From an uncultured Gemmatimonadota bacterium (GTDB lineage: Bacteria; Gemmatimonadota; Gemmatimonadetes; Gemmatimonadales; GWC2-71-9): DNA of 28,482 nucleotides. This document shows positions 16,171-24,172 of the stretch, one piece after another. The stretch spans positions 1 to 28,482 of the forward strand of contig CAMLHP010000012.1 of NCBI GenBank assembly GCA_946479805.1. The letters run 5' to 3'. The notes under the pieces are model-generated. The model saw nothing but the letters and a program-made list of their open reading frames with translations. It was not told the DNA's origin and did not search any database. The stretch's first letter is position 1, and each line of letters opens with the position of its first letter. The position numbers were made by a program, and so were the translations under genes.

Positions 16171-17424
16171 ATGGCAATCGGCACCACACTCACCAGGATG
16201 GCCGAGGGCGTCGGCATCGCCCTCGACTCGGTTCGTGCCAGCAAGGTGCGCGCATTCCTCACCATCCTGGGCGTCGCCATCGGCGTGATGGTGGTCATCG
16301 CCATCGGGTCGGCCATCACCGGCATCAACCGGAGCGTCACCGGCATGCTGGAGAGCGCGGGGCCGAAGACGTTCTTCGTGTTCCGGTTCTTCCGCGATGG
16401 CATCCAGATTTCCGACGGGTCTGACGAACTCTCGCCCTGGCGCCGCAACCCCTGGCTCACGGTGGAGGAGGCCGAGCTCATCCGGCGGTTGCCATCGGTC
16501 CGGGACGTGTCGGTCTCCGAAGGCACCGGAGGGCCCGTGAGCTACGGGACCACCGACCTCACGGGTGTCAACATCGCTGGCTTCGGCCCCGCCTGGGTGC
16601 TGGTCAACGGCGGCGAAATCCGGGCAGGACGAAGCTTCACTCCAGTGGAGTACGCGGCCGGGGCCCACGTGGCCGTTATCAACGACAAGCTCGCCGAGCA
16701 GCTCTTTCCCGGGCTGGACCCGATTGGCAGGCGGATCAAGATCTTCGGCCAGCCGTTCACCGTGGTGGGGCTGCACGTGGAGGCCTCGTCGCTCTTCGGC
16801 GGCGGCGGCGACCCCCGCCTCGCGATGCCGCATACCACCTTCACCAAGGTGGCGGATTACTGGAAGGGATGGATGGACATCGCGGTGCTGCCCACCGACG
16901 AGGCGACGGTGGACGACGCCCAGGACGACGTGATCGGTGCACTTCGCGGATCCCGCGGACTCAAGCCGGGCGAGGAGAACAATTTCGCGGTCGTCACCCA
17001 GGACCGGTTCCTCGCGATGTGGAGCAAGATCACCGGCGGGTTCTTCATGGTGATGATCGCCCTGTCCAGCGTGGGCCTGATGGTGGGCGGCGTCGGCGTG
17101 GTGGCGATCATGATGATCTCGGTGACCGAGCGCACCCGCGAAATAGGTGTGCGCAAGGCCCTGGGAGCCACCCGGGGCGAGATCATGTTCCAGTTCCTGG
17201 TGGAGGCCGCGACCCTCACGCTCATCGGGTGCGTTGCCGGCATCGGGCTGGGTGCGCTGATCGCTTGGGGGGTCCGGAGCTGGTCGCCGATTCCGGCCCA
17301 GGTCCCTGTCGGCTCGGTGGTGGCGGCGGTGCTGGCGTCGATCCTCACCGGAGTGGTGTTCGGGCTCTACCCTGCTTCCAAGGCTTCCAGACTCGATCCG
17401 GTGGAAGCTCTCAGATACGAGTGA
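16171..17424 (+). CDS. ABC permease 2 (type B, FtsX/MacB-like)
   Basis: The 417-aa protein has the same four-helix plan as permease 1 but a distinct sequence type. Helix 1 reads RAFLTILGVAIGVMVVIAIGSAI, followed by LESAGPKTFFVFRFFRD; the FtsX segment is MISVTERTREIGVRKALGATRGEIMFQF; and the end is LDPVEALRYE. The AGPxTFxVxRFF and GVxxIMMxSVT motifs are shared with permease 4 (18740) and absent from permeases 1 and 3. The ATG abuts the TAA of permease 1 with no spacer. The TGA stop is embedded in the GTGAGAA repeat that makes the hairpin at 17421-17475, which separates this first permease pair from the second. Confidence 0.93.
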   Translation: MAIGTTLTRMAEGVGIALDSVRASKVRAFLTILGVAIGVMVVIAIGSAITGINRSVTGMLESAGPKTFFVFRFFRDGIQISDGSDELSPWRRNPWLTVEEAELIRRLPSVRDVSVSEGTGGPVSYGTTDLTGVNIAGFGPAWVLVNGGEIRAGRSFTPVEYAAGAHVAVINDKLAEQLFPGLDPIGRRIKIFGQPFTVVGLHVEASSLFGGGGDPRLAMPHTTFTKVADYWKGWMDIAVLPTDEATVDDAQDDVIGALRGSRGLKPGEENNFAVVTQDRFLAMWSKITGGFFMVMIALSSVGLMVGGVGVVAIMMISVTERTREIGVRKALGATRGEIMFQFLVEAATLTLIGCVAGIGLGALIAWGVRSWSPIPAQVPVGSVVAAVLASILTGVVFGLYPASKASRLDPVEALRYE

Positions 17425-17475
17425 GAAGTGAGAAGTGAGAGGCCACCCCCTCCCCCTTCTCACTTCTCACTTCTC
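17421..17475. repeat. Perfect 18-bp inverted repeat of GTGAGAA words inside the export operon
   Basis: Arms at 17423-17440 and 17458-17475 are exact reverse complements over 18 bp, around a pyrimidine-rich 17-nt loop. The left arm is a direct repeat of GTGAGAA, and its first copy contains the stop codon of permease 2 (17422-17424). A short T-run (GCTTTTC) follows the right arm. In RNA this is a strong hairpin that may attenuate transcription or protect upstream mRNA between permease pairs 1/2 and 3/4. It is followed by GTAGCTTGTAGC just before the permease 3 start. Confidence 0.85.
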
Positions 17476-17498
17476 GCTTTTCACTGGTAGCTTGTAGC

Positions 17499-18743
17499 AT
17501 GTCTTACCTTGAGGCCCTCCGCCTGGCGCTCCACGCCATCGCCGGCAGCAAGCTTCGATCCTTCTTCACTCTCCTTGGAATAATCGTCAGCGTCGGATTT
17601 CTGGTGGCCGTCGTGGCCATCATCCAGGGCATGAACGCGTATGTCCGCGAGAACCTCACCAGCGCCATAATCGGCACCAATGCCTTCCAGGTTCGGCGTG
17701 ATCCGATAGCACCCGGCCTTCTGGACGAGGAAACCATCCGCGCAATAGCGCGCCGGCCCCGCATCACCCGCGGCGATGCCGCTGCGCTCGAGGCCGCCCT
17801 CCCGGATGCCTACGCAGTGGCGCTCCAGTCGGGCTACCCCACTCCCACAGCCGATGTTGTCTGGAGGAGCGAGCGGCTGCGCAGCGTCATGATCTTCGGC
17901 GTGACGCCGCCATACCAGCTGGTCCAGGACTACAGAATCGCGGCTGGAGAGGCCCTAGCCGATCCCGACGTGCGCGAGCGGCGGCAGGTCGGGGTGCTGG
18001 GATGGGACGTCGCGGACAAGCTGTTCGGAAACGCCGAGAGCGCCGTCGGGAAGAAGATCAGGGTGGGGGGGCGCGAGATCCGGGTCAAGGGAGTCATGCA
18101 GGCAAAGGGCCGGGTGCTGGGGCAGTCGTTCGACGCCTACATCCTGCTGCCGATCTCGTCGTTCGAGTCGATCTACGGGAGGCGCCTCACCACCGTCGTA
18201 TCGGTCAAGCTGCGCGATGCGGAATCCATCCCGGGCGCGATGGCCCGCGCCGAGGAAGCGATGCGCCTGTCGCACCGGCTGAGGCCCGGCCAGGACAATG
18301 ACTTCACGATCGACAAGGCCGACGCGCTGATGGACTTCTGGCAGAACCTCACACGGCTGCTCTTCACGATAGTGCCGGCGGTGGTGTGCATCGGGATCGT
18401 GGTGGGCGGGATCGTCATCATGAACATCATGCTCATGACGGTGAACGAGCGGACCCGCGAGATCGGCATCAGGAAGGCGATAGGCGCCCGGCAGCGCGAC
18501 ATCCGGCGGCAGTTCCTGGTAGAAGCCGTCTGCCTTTCGGCGATGGGCGGCCTGCTGGGTGTTGCCGCCGGCGCGGCACTCGCCGCCGTGGTCGGCGGGC
18601 TGTCGCCGCTCCCCGCGCGGGTCACGGGATGGAGCGTTGGCCTCTCGCTCCTGCTTGGCGCCGGGACCGGCATTCTCTTCGGCGTATATCCCGCAGCCCG
18701 CGCCGCGCGGCTCGACCCCATCACCGCCCTCCGCGCCGAATGA
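17499..18743 (+). CDS. ABC permease 3 (type A, FtsX/MacB-like)
   Basis: The 414-aa protein is the second type A permease. It begins MSYLEALRLALHAI, helix 1 is SFFTLLGIIVSVGFLVAVVA followed by IIQGMNAYV, and it carries VGGIVIMNIMLMTVNERTREIGIRKAIGARQRDI before ending LDPITALRAE, matching permease 1 segment by segment. Sequence divergence between the two is clear throughout the periplasmic domain, so the duplication is not recent. The gene restarts after a 74-bp gap filled by the hairpin repeat, the only sizeable gap between the permease genes. It overlaps permease 4 by 4 nt (ATGA). Substrate is unknown; MacB-like relatives move lipoproteins, peptides, macrolides or siderophores, and nothing here discriminates. 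Confidence 0.93.
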   Translation: MSYLEALRLALHAIAGSKLRSFFTLLGIIVSVGFLVAVVAIIQGMNAYVRENLTSAIIGTNAFQVRRDPIAPGLLDEETIRAIARRPRITRGDAAALEAALPDAYAVALQSGYPTPTADVVWRSERLRSVMIFGVTPPYQLVQDYRIAAGEALADPDVRERRQVGVLGWDVADKLFGNAESAVGKKIRVGGREIRVKGVMQAKGRVLGQSFDAYILLPISSFESIYGRRLTTVVSVKLRDAESIPGAMARAEEAMRLSHRLRPGQDNDFTIDKADALMDFWQNLTRLLFTIVPAVVCIGIVVGGIVIMNIMLMTVNERTREIGIRKAIGARQRDIRRQFLVEAVCLSAMGGLLGVAAGAALAAVVGGLSPLPARVTGWSVGLSLLLGAGTGILFGVYPAARAARLDPITALRAE

Positions 18744-20002
18744 ACCTGCTCATGTCGGCGGCGCGCTTCGCGCGGTCCACTTCCGAGGGCGCCGCCTTCG
18801 CGTTCACCTCGCTCAGGTCCAACAAGATGCGGTCGGCCCTGACGATCCTCGGAGTGGTCATCGGGGTGACCACCGTCATGGCCATGGCGAGCATCGTGCA
18901 GGGCGTGCGCTCGCAGATCATGAACACGATCGAGGTGGCGGGACCGACGACATTCTACGTGATGCGGTTCTTCTCCCAGACGCCCATCGATCCCCAGAAC
19001 CTGCCATACGAAGTGCGGATCCGACCGGTGCTCTCGCGATCCGATGCGGAGGCGCTGGGCCGGGTGGACGAGATCGCGTATGCCGGGCTCTGGATCCAGC
19101 TGTTCCAGCGGTTGGAGTACCAGGGGACGCGCAGCCAGCTTCTGACCCTGTTCGCAGCCGACAACCACTACATGGATGTGCAGGGTGGCACCCTCCTGCG
19201 GGGCCGGTTCTTCTCCCCGGGGGAGCTGGCCGGTGATCCGGTGATGGTGCTGGAGGAGGAAGTGGCCAACTTTCTCTTCGGCCGGATCGATCCGCTCGGC
19301 CGCACCCTACGGGTGGCCGGGCAGCCATTCAAGGTGGTGGGCATCTACCAGAAGCCCGACAACATCTTCGAGCCGCCCAGCCAGGAGATTGGCGGGATCG
19401 TCCCCTACGAGACGGCGCGACGGCAGTTCCAGTACGACGAGACCAACGCGCTGTTCATCACGGTGATGCCAAGACCCGGCATCTCGGCGGAGATGGCCCA
19501 GGACCAGGCCATAGTGGCGCTACGCCGGGCGCGGCAGCTCCGCCCGGGCGAGGAAAACACCTTCGACCTGCTGGGGCAGGACAAGATCCTCGAGACAGTG
19601 GACGGGCTGACGTCGGTCTTCTTCCTGGTGATGGTCGCGCTCTCCGGAGTGGCGCTGCTGGTGGGAGGGATCGGCGTCATGGCCATCATGATGGTGTCGG
19701 TCACCGACCGCACCCGTGAGATCGGGGTGCGGATGGCGCTGGGAGCCACCCGGCGGGAGATTCTCTGGCAGTTCCTGGTGGAGGCCGCCACCCTGACCCT
19801 GATGGGGGGACTGCTGGGCGTGGTCGTGGGACTCGGCACCGGCGAGCTGCTCAAGGGCCAGCTGGGGCTCGAGTCCCGGGTGCCGCTCTGGAGCGCGATA
19901 ATGGCGGTGAGCGTAAGCATCGGCATCGGGCTCACGTTTGGCCTCCTGCCAGCCAATCGCGCCGCGCGGATGGACCCGGTCGAGGCGCTGCGGCACGAGT
20001 AG
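18740..20002 (+). CDS. ABC permease 4 (type B, FtsX/MacB-like)
   Basis: The 420-aa protein starts at ATG 18740, overlapping the stop of permease 3; a longer frame upstream runs inside permease 3 and is rejected. It matches permease 2: helix 1 SALTILGVVIGVTTVMAMAS, then VAGPTTFYVMRFFSQ, VGGIGVMAIMMVSVTDRTREIGVRMALGATRREI, and the end MDPVEALRHE. The periplasmic domain spans about residues 55-285 and three helices follow. Paired with permease 3 it would form a second heterodimeric transporter core using the single upstream ATPase. A 7-bp word array starts just after its TAG stop. Confidence 0.93.
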   Translation: MNLLMSAARFARSTSEGAAFAFTSLRSNKMRSALTILGVVIGVTTVMAMASIVQGVRSQIMNTIEVAGPTTFYVMRFFSQTPIDPQNLPYEVRIRPVLSRSDAEALGRVDEIAYAGLWIQLFQRLEYQGTRSQLLTLFAADNHYMDVQGGTLLRGRFFSPGELAGDPVMVLEEEVANFLFGRIDPLGRTLRVAGQPFKVVGIYQKPDNIFEPPSQEIGGIVPYETARRQFQYDETNALFITVMPRPGISAEMAQDQAIVALRRARQLRPGEENTFDLLGQDKILETVDGLTSVFFLVMVALSGVALLVGGIGVMAIMMVSVTDRTREIGVRMALGATRREILWQFLVEAATLTLMGGLLGVVVGLGTGELLKGQLGLESRVPLWSAIMAVSVSIGIGLTFGLLPANRAARMDPVEALRHE

Positions 20003-20006
20003 TCGT

Positions 20007-20034
20007 GAGGCATGATGCATGAGGCGCGAGGCGC
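20007..20034. repeat. Four 7-bp words after the permease 4 stop
   Basis: GAGGCAT, GATGCAT, GAGGCGC and GAGGCGC follow one another without a gap, starting 4 nt after the TAG stop. It is a short degenerate array of the same style as the others in the window, but with a word found only here. ATGCAT and GGCGCC are palindromes, but no long hairpin forms. Confidence 0.65.
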
Positions 20035-20107
20035 CAGCTGAGCCGAGGTGGACGTGCACGGAAGCGCGCCAGGAGCATCTCCCGCGGGACCTGAATCGGA
20101 GTGTCGA

Positions 20108-20983
20108 ATGCGCGTACTGCTTGCAGGATTCCTCGCCCTGGCCCTGGCCTGCGATGGCGCTCCCGAGCGGGGAGCGGTCGGCGGCTCCAGCGCAGACATG
20201 AGCCAAGCCACGGAGCCGGTCATGCGGGCCGGACCCATGCCGGAAGAGATGGCGCGCGGTGTCCCGGCCCCGGCACCTGTGCCCTCACACGCTACGCCCC
20301 CGGCCAGCGACTCGCTGCCTCCCCAGATGCTGATTCGCACCGGCGATGCCAGCGTCGAGGTGGACTCGCTCGAGATTGGCGTGGCTGCGCTCCAGGCACT
20401 GGTGTCCCGGGTGCGAGGACACGTCGGCAACACCGGCTACAGCGGCGGACGGGGCCAGATGCGCGAGGCCTCGCTTCAGCTCCGCATTCCTGCCGGGCGC
20501 TTCGAGGAAGTCCAGGCCGGGCTGGGCGACATTGGCACCGTGGAATATTTCAACGTCGCCGTGCAGGATGTGGGTGAGGAGTACGTGGACATGACCGCCC
20601 GGCTCGAGAATGGACGGCGACTGGAGCAGCGGCTGGTGCAGCTGCTGGCTACCCGCACCGGAAAGCTCGAGGACGTGCTCGCGGTGGAACGCGAACTGGC
20701 ACGGGTGCGTGAGTCGATCGAGACCGCCGAAGGCCGGCTCCGCTACCTGCGCAACCGGGTGGCGCTCAGCACCCTGACGGTGCGGCTGCACGAGCCGGCT
20801 CCGATCATCGGCGGCAGCGGCGGTGGCGGGATGCTGGTGGAGTCGTTCCGGAGTGCCTGGCGCAACTTCGTCCGTTTCGTGGCCGCATTCATCGCCAGCG
20901 CCGGGGTGTGGATCCCCATGGTGATCATCGGCGCCGGAGTGGTCTCGGGCATCCGCTGGTGGCGGCGCCGGCAGACATCGTAG
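20108..20983 (+). CDS. DUF4349-type lipoprotein with C-terminal membrane helix
   Basis: The 291-aa product has a short lipoprotein signal: MRVLLAGFLALALAC, with LALAC as lipobox and Cys 15 as the lipidated residue. A Pro/Ala-rich linker (about 16-75) leads to a domain with a beta region, a coiled-coil-like helix (LENGRRLEQRLVQLLATRTG, VERELARVRESIETAEGRLR) and LSTLTVRLHE, then a C-terminal helix (about 262-283) with a basic tail. This order is characteristic of DUF4349 proteins, whose function is unknown. GGAG lies 6 nt before ATG 20108; the longer frame to 20048 lacks a signal peptide. Its position just after the four permeases suggests an envelope role linked to the exporter, but the 105-bp gap leaves co-transcription uncertain. 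Confidence 0.85.
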   Translation: MRVLLAGFLALALACDGAPERGAVGGSSADMSQATEPVMRAGPMPEEMARGVPAPAPVPSHATPPASDSLPPQMLIRTGDASVEVDSLEIGVAALQALVSRVRGHVGNTGYSGGRGQMREASLQLRIPAGRFEEVQAGLGDIGTVEYFNVAVQDVGEEYVDMTARLENGRRLEQRLVQLLATRTGKLEDVLAVERELARVRESIETAEGRLRYLRNRVALSTLTVRLHEPAPIIGGSGGGGMLVESFRSAWRNFVRFVAAFIASAGVWIPMVIIGAGVVSGIRWWRRRQTS

Positions 20984-20997
20984 AGCGTTTTCCACAT

Positions 20998-21105
20998 GAG
21001 GACACGAGGACGCGAAGAACTGCAACGACAACCACGGAGCCACGGAGGACGCGGAGAGCTCGAGTGGTTGCTTTTGCTTTTGTTCGCGTCCTTCGCGCCT
21101 TCGAG
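20998..21105. repeat. Nested imperfect hairpin of CGAGGACGCGAAG-type words
   Basis: In the 162-bp gap after the lipoprotein gene, direct words (GAGGACACGAGGACGCGAAG, then CCACGGAGCCACGGAGGACG) are followed by inverted ones (GTTCGCGTCCTTCGCGCC at 21082-21099). The outer arms pair imperfectly (GAGGACGCGAA against TTCGCGTCCTTC). An inner stem is exact: CAACCAC at 21029-21035 with GTGGTTG at 21064-21070. GCTTTTGCTTTTG lies on the 3' side. It may terminate the export operon before bshB1. Confidence 0.65.
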
Positions 21106-21145
21106 TTGAGTGACCAACTTATCCGACCTGGGAGCCCGCTAGTAA

Positions 21146-21862
21146 ATGAGCGTTGATCTGCTGGCCATCGCGGCACACCGCGATGATGTGGAACTCACCT
21201 GCGGCGGCACGCTGATTCGCGCCGCGGACCAGGGCTACACCACTGGCATCCTCGACCTCACCCAGGGCGAGACCGGCACCCGGGGCAGTGCCCAGCTGCG
21301 GGCGGAGGAAGCGGCCAGCGCCGCCCGGGTGCTGGGCGTCAGTGAGCGACGGAACGCCCAGCTCCCCGACGCCCACCTCGCCAACAACGACGAGACCCGC
21401 CGGGTGGTGGTGGGGCACATCCGCCACTTCGCTCCCAGAGTCGTCATCCTGCCGTATGCTGTCGGCCGCCACCCCGATCACCGCATTGCGTCAGAGCTGG
21501 GGCGGGATGCCTGCTTCCTGTCGGGCCTCGCCCGCTATGACGCAGGCGGCGCGCCCCATCGCCCGCACAAGATTCTCTACGCACTCGCCTACCGCGAGGA
21601 CCCGGTGCAGCCGACCTTCGTGGTGGACATCTCCGACCAGTTCGAGCGCAAGATGGAGGCGATCCACTGCTACGCCAGCCAGTTTGACGGGGCCCGCGCA
21701 GCAGGCGAGATCTTTCCCACCGGCCAGGATCTCTATTCGCTGGTGGAAAGCCAGAGCCGCCACTACGGGTCGCTGATCCGCCGCGGCTTTGGTGAGCCCT
21801 ACTTCACCCCTGAAACCATGCTCGTCAGCGACGTGGTGGCGCTCGAAGTCCAGAGCATGTAG
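21146..21862 (+). CDS. bshB1: Bacillithiol biosynthesis deacetylase BshB1 (PIG-L family)
   Basis: The 238-aa protein should remove the acetyl group from GlcNAc-malate, the second step of bacillithiol synthesis. It shows the family zinc motif as AHRDDVELTCGG (H11, D14) and RHPDHR (H112), with DLTQGETGTRGSAQLRAEEA and DACFLSGL as BshB1-specific segments. The usual AHPDD reads AHRDD, with Arg for Pro at residue 12; the metal ligands and the catalytic Asp 13 remain. GGGAG lies 11 nt before the ATG. bshA and bshC are not in the window. The 61-bp gap to the cysteine desulfurase gene contains CTATATTTCGGGGCC right before that start. A mycothiol- or generic LmbE-type deacetylase is less likely given the BshB1-like internal motifs. 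Confidence 0.9.
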   Translation: MSVDLLAIAAHRDDVELTCGGTLIRAADQGYTTGILDLTQGETGTRGSAQLRAEEAASAARVLGVSERRNAQLPDAHLANNDETRRVVVGHIRHFAPRVVILPYAVGRHPDHRIASELGRDACFLSGLARYDAGGAPHRPHKILYALAYREDPVQPTFVVDISDQFERKMEAIHCYASQFDGARAAGEIFPTGQDLYSLVESQSRHYGSLIRRGFGEPYFTPETMLVSDVVALEVQSM

Positions 21863-21923
21863 CCCTCCTCGGCCAGCCCGGCCGCCTCGCCTCAACTCCT
21901 TCCCGGGCCTATATTTCGGGGCC

Positions 21924-23102
21924 ATGGCGAACATCCACGTCTACCTCGATCATGCTGCCACCACCCCGGTGCGGCCGGAAGTGCTCGAGGCGATGCTGCC
22001 ATACCTGGGCAGCCAGAGCTTCGGCAACCCGTCCAGTGCCCACCGCTTCGGCCGGGCCGCGCGTGCGGGGCTCGAGCAGGCCCGCCGCGAGGTGGCCACC
22101 GCGCTCGGCGCCGAGCCCAACCAGGTGATCTTCACATCGGGCGGAACCGAGGCCGACAACCTTGCTGTAGTGGGCTCGGCTCTGGCAGCACGAGATCGCG
22201 GCCAGCCCATGGTGGCGTGCGTCTCTGCCATCGAGCACAAGGCGGTCCTGGCTGCGGCGCACCACGTCGTTCATCTGGGCGGCGCCGAGGTGATCCTGCC
22301 GGTTGGCCCCGACGGAGTGCTTGACTTCGAGGCGCTGGATCGCGCGCTGGAGCGGCAGCCCGCGGTGGTCTCGGTGATGTGGGTCAACAACGAGGTGGGT
22401 GTGGTGCAGCCGGTCAAGGAAATCGCGGACCGCTGTTGTGCCGTCGCAGCCGCGTTCCATACCGACGCGGTCCAGGCCTTCGGCAAGGAGGCGATCTCCC
22501 TCTCCGACTTCGAGTGCACATTCCTCACCATTTCCGGCCACAAGATCGGCGCGCCCAAGGGGATCGGCGCGCTTGTGGTGCGCGACCGAAAGGCAGTTGA
22601 AGCCATCATCCACGGCGGCGGCCAGCAGTTCGGCATCCGCCCCGGCACCGAGAACGTGGCTGGTGCGGTGGCCCTGGGATGTGCCGCCACGATGGCGGTG
22701 GCAGAGCGGGAAGCCGAACGTGCGAGGCTCACCCGGTTGCGTGACGAACTCATCTCGCGACTCCGCGCTGCCGTGCCGGACATCCATGTCACGGCCGAGT
22801 CGTCAACCCGCGCGGTCAACATCGTGAGCGTGTCGGTGCCTGGCGCCGAGAGCGAAGCCATGCTGATGCACCTGGACCTGGCGGGTGTCGCGGTGTCGGG
22901 CGGATCAGCCTGCTCCACCGGTGCTGTGGAGCCGTCGCATGTGCTGATGGCGATGGGTGTGCCGCGGGAACTTGCGCTGGGGACGCTGCGCTTCAGCCTG
23001 GGGCACGACTCGACCGCAGATGACATCGCGCGAGCAACCGAGGTCTTCCCTGCCGTGGTGGCGAAGGTGCGGAAGCTTTCCGAGGTGCTGGGCCGTGCGT
23101 AA
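21924..23102 (+). CDS. Cysteine desulfurase (NifS/IscS family)
   Basis: This 392-aa PLP enzyme converts cysteine to alanine and carries a persulfide for sulfur delivery. The N-terminus [18 protein letters not shown], His 105 (SAIEHKAV), the PLP-binding Lys 207 ([10 protein letters not shown]) and the catalytic loop [16 protein letters not shown] with Cys 330 are all present. The short loop around Cys 330 marks it as group I (IscS/NifS) rather than SufS. ATG 21924 begins just before the conserved N-terminus; the longer frame to 21789 overlaps bshB1 and is rejected. The 3' end overlaps mnmA by 8 nt. No iscU, iscA or iscR is adjacent, so tRNA thiolation through MnmA is the best contextual role, as for YrvO-MnmA in Bacillus subtilis. 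Confidence 0.93.
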   Translation: MANIHVYLDHAATTPVRPEVLEAMLPYLGSQSFGNPSSAHRFGRAARAGLEQARREVATALGAEPNQVIFTSGGTEADNLAVVGSALAARDRGQPMVACVSAIEHKAVLAAAHHVVHLGGAEVILPVGPDGVLDFEALDRALERQPAVVSVMWVNNEVGVVQPVKEIADRCCAVAAAFHTDAVQAFGKEAISLSDFECTFLTISGHKIGAPKGIGALVVRDRKAVEAIIHGGGQQFGIRPGTENVAGAVALGCAATMAVAEREAERARLTRLRDELISRLRAAVPDIHVTAESSTRAVNIVSVSVPGAESEAMLMHLDLAGVAVSGGSACSTGAVEPSHVLMAMGVPRELALGTLRFSLGHDSTADDIARATEVFPAVVAKVRKLSEVLGRA

Positions 23103-24153
23103 GAAGGTGCTGGTCGCGATGAGCGGCGGGGTTGACAGCTCGGTGGCGGCCGCGCGGCTGGTGGAGCAGGGCCACGAGGTCGTCGCCGCCACGATGAAGC
23201 TGTTCTGCCATGGCAGCGACGTGCCCGACCGTCCCTGCTGCTCGCTCGACTCCATCAATGACGCCCGTGACGTCGCCAGCAAGCTTGGCATCCCGCATTA
23301 CGTGCTGAACCTGGAAGACCGCTTCTCGCTCCACGTCATCCAGAACTTCGTCAGCGAGTATTCCCGTGGCCGCACACCCATCCCGTGCGTGCGGTGCAAC
23401 TCGTTCACCAAGTTTCGCGACCTGCTGGCGCATGCGGATGCGCTGGGCTGCGACAGCATCGCCACCGGCCACTACGCCATCGCGCGGGACGGGGCGCTTT
23501 ACCGTGGGCGGGACCGGGCCAAGGACCAGGCGTACTTCCTGTGGGGAATCGACCGGACCGTTGTGGCGCGGATGCTGACGCCGGTGGGAGACCTCTCCAA
23601 GGCGGAGACCCGGGCGCTGGCGCGGCAGCTGGGACTCCCGACAGCGGAGAAGCCCGAGTCAGTCGAAATCTGCTTCGTGCCGGACGACGACTATGCCGGA
23701 GTGCTGGAGCAGCACCTGCCGGCTGATGCTCCCGCACTCTCGCCCGGGCCGCTGGTCACCGTCGGCGGCGAGGTCGTGGGCGAGCATGACGGCTTCGCGC
23801 GGTACACCATAGGCCAGCGACGCGGGCTCCCGGGCGGCGCCAGCGCGCCGCGCTACGTGGTCGAGATACGCCCCGAGACCCGTGAGGTTGTCATTGGTGA
23901 CGCCGAGGACCTCGACGGCTGGACCATCGTGCTAGAGGAGGTAAACTGGCTGGCCGAGCCCCTGGCGGAGGGGGACCGATGCCAGGTTCAGGCCCGACAC
24001 CGGGCACTGGCGGTCGACGCCGTCGTGGTCGAGTCGAGCGAACATCGGCTGCGGCTCGCGCTCGACCAGGCGGTGCGTGCCGTGACGCCGGGTCAGTCCG
24101 GTGTGCTGTTCGACGCCTCCGACCGTGTGCTCGGCGGTGGTGTGATCTGCTGA
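23095..24153 (+). CDS. mnmA: tRNA-specific 2-thiouridylase MnmA
   Basis: The 352-aa enzyme activates U34 of tRNAs for Lys, Glu and Gln with ATP and adds sulfur to give 2-thiouridine. The PP-loop SGGVDSS is at 10-16. The two catalytic cysteines align with E. coli C102 and C199 as C101 (RCNSFTKF) and C193 (EICFVPD). C98 gives a CxxC pair at the position of E. coli D99. [13 protein letters not shown] and TIGQRRGLP are typical MnmA segments, with a C-terminal beta domain after about residue 290. The start is GTG 23095, with GAGGTG 8 nt upstream; no ATG is available upstream that keeps the conserved start. It overlaps the cysteine desulfurase gene by 8 nt, so the two are translationally linked. 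Confidence 0.95.
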   Translation: MRKKVLVAMSGGVDSSVAAARLVEQGHEVVAATMKLFCHGSDVPDRPCCSLDSINDARDVASKLGIPHYVLNLEDRFSLHVIQNFVSEYSRGRTPIPCVRCNSFTKFRDLLAHADALGCDSIATGHYAIARDGALYRGRDRAKDQAYFLWGIDRTVVARMLTPVGDLSKAETRALARQLGLPTAEKPESVEICFVPDDDYAGVLEQHLPADAPALSPGPLVTVGGEVVGEHDGFARYTIGQRRGLPGGASAPRYVVEIRPETREVVIGDAEDLDGWTIVLEEVNWLAEPLAEGDRCQVQARHRALAVDAVVVESSEHRLRLALDQAVRAVTPGQSGVLFDASDRVLGGGVIC

Positions 24154-24172
24154 GCATCAAGGAGCGAAAACC

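Noticed and set aside
14905..17463. 852-aa open frame on the minus strand opposite the ATPase end and permeases 1 and 2
   Set aside because: It is rich in His, Gly, Asp and Arg with no domain or membrane logic, and is antisense to clear permease genes. It is a high-GC shadow.
21901..21923. Promoter -10 (CTATATT) before the cysteine desulfurase gene
   Set aside because: It lies about 10 nt from the start codon with no clear -35; a leaderless or very short transcript would be needed. Not strong enough to annotate.
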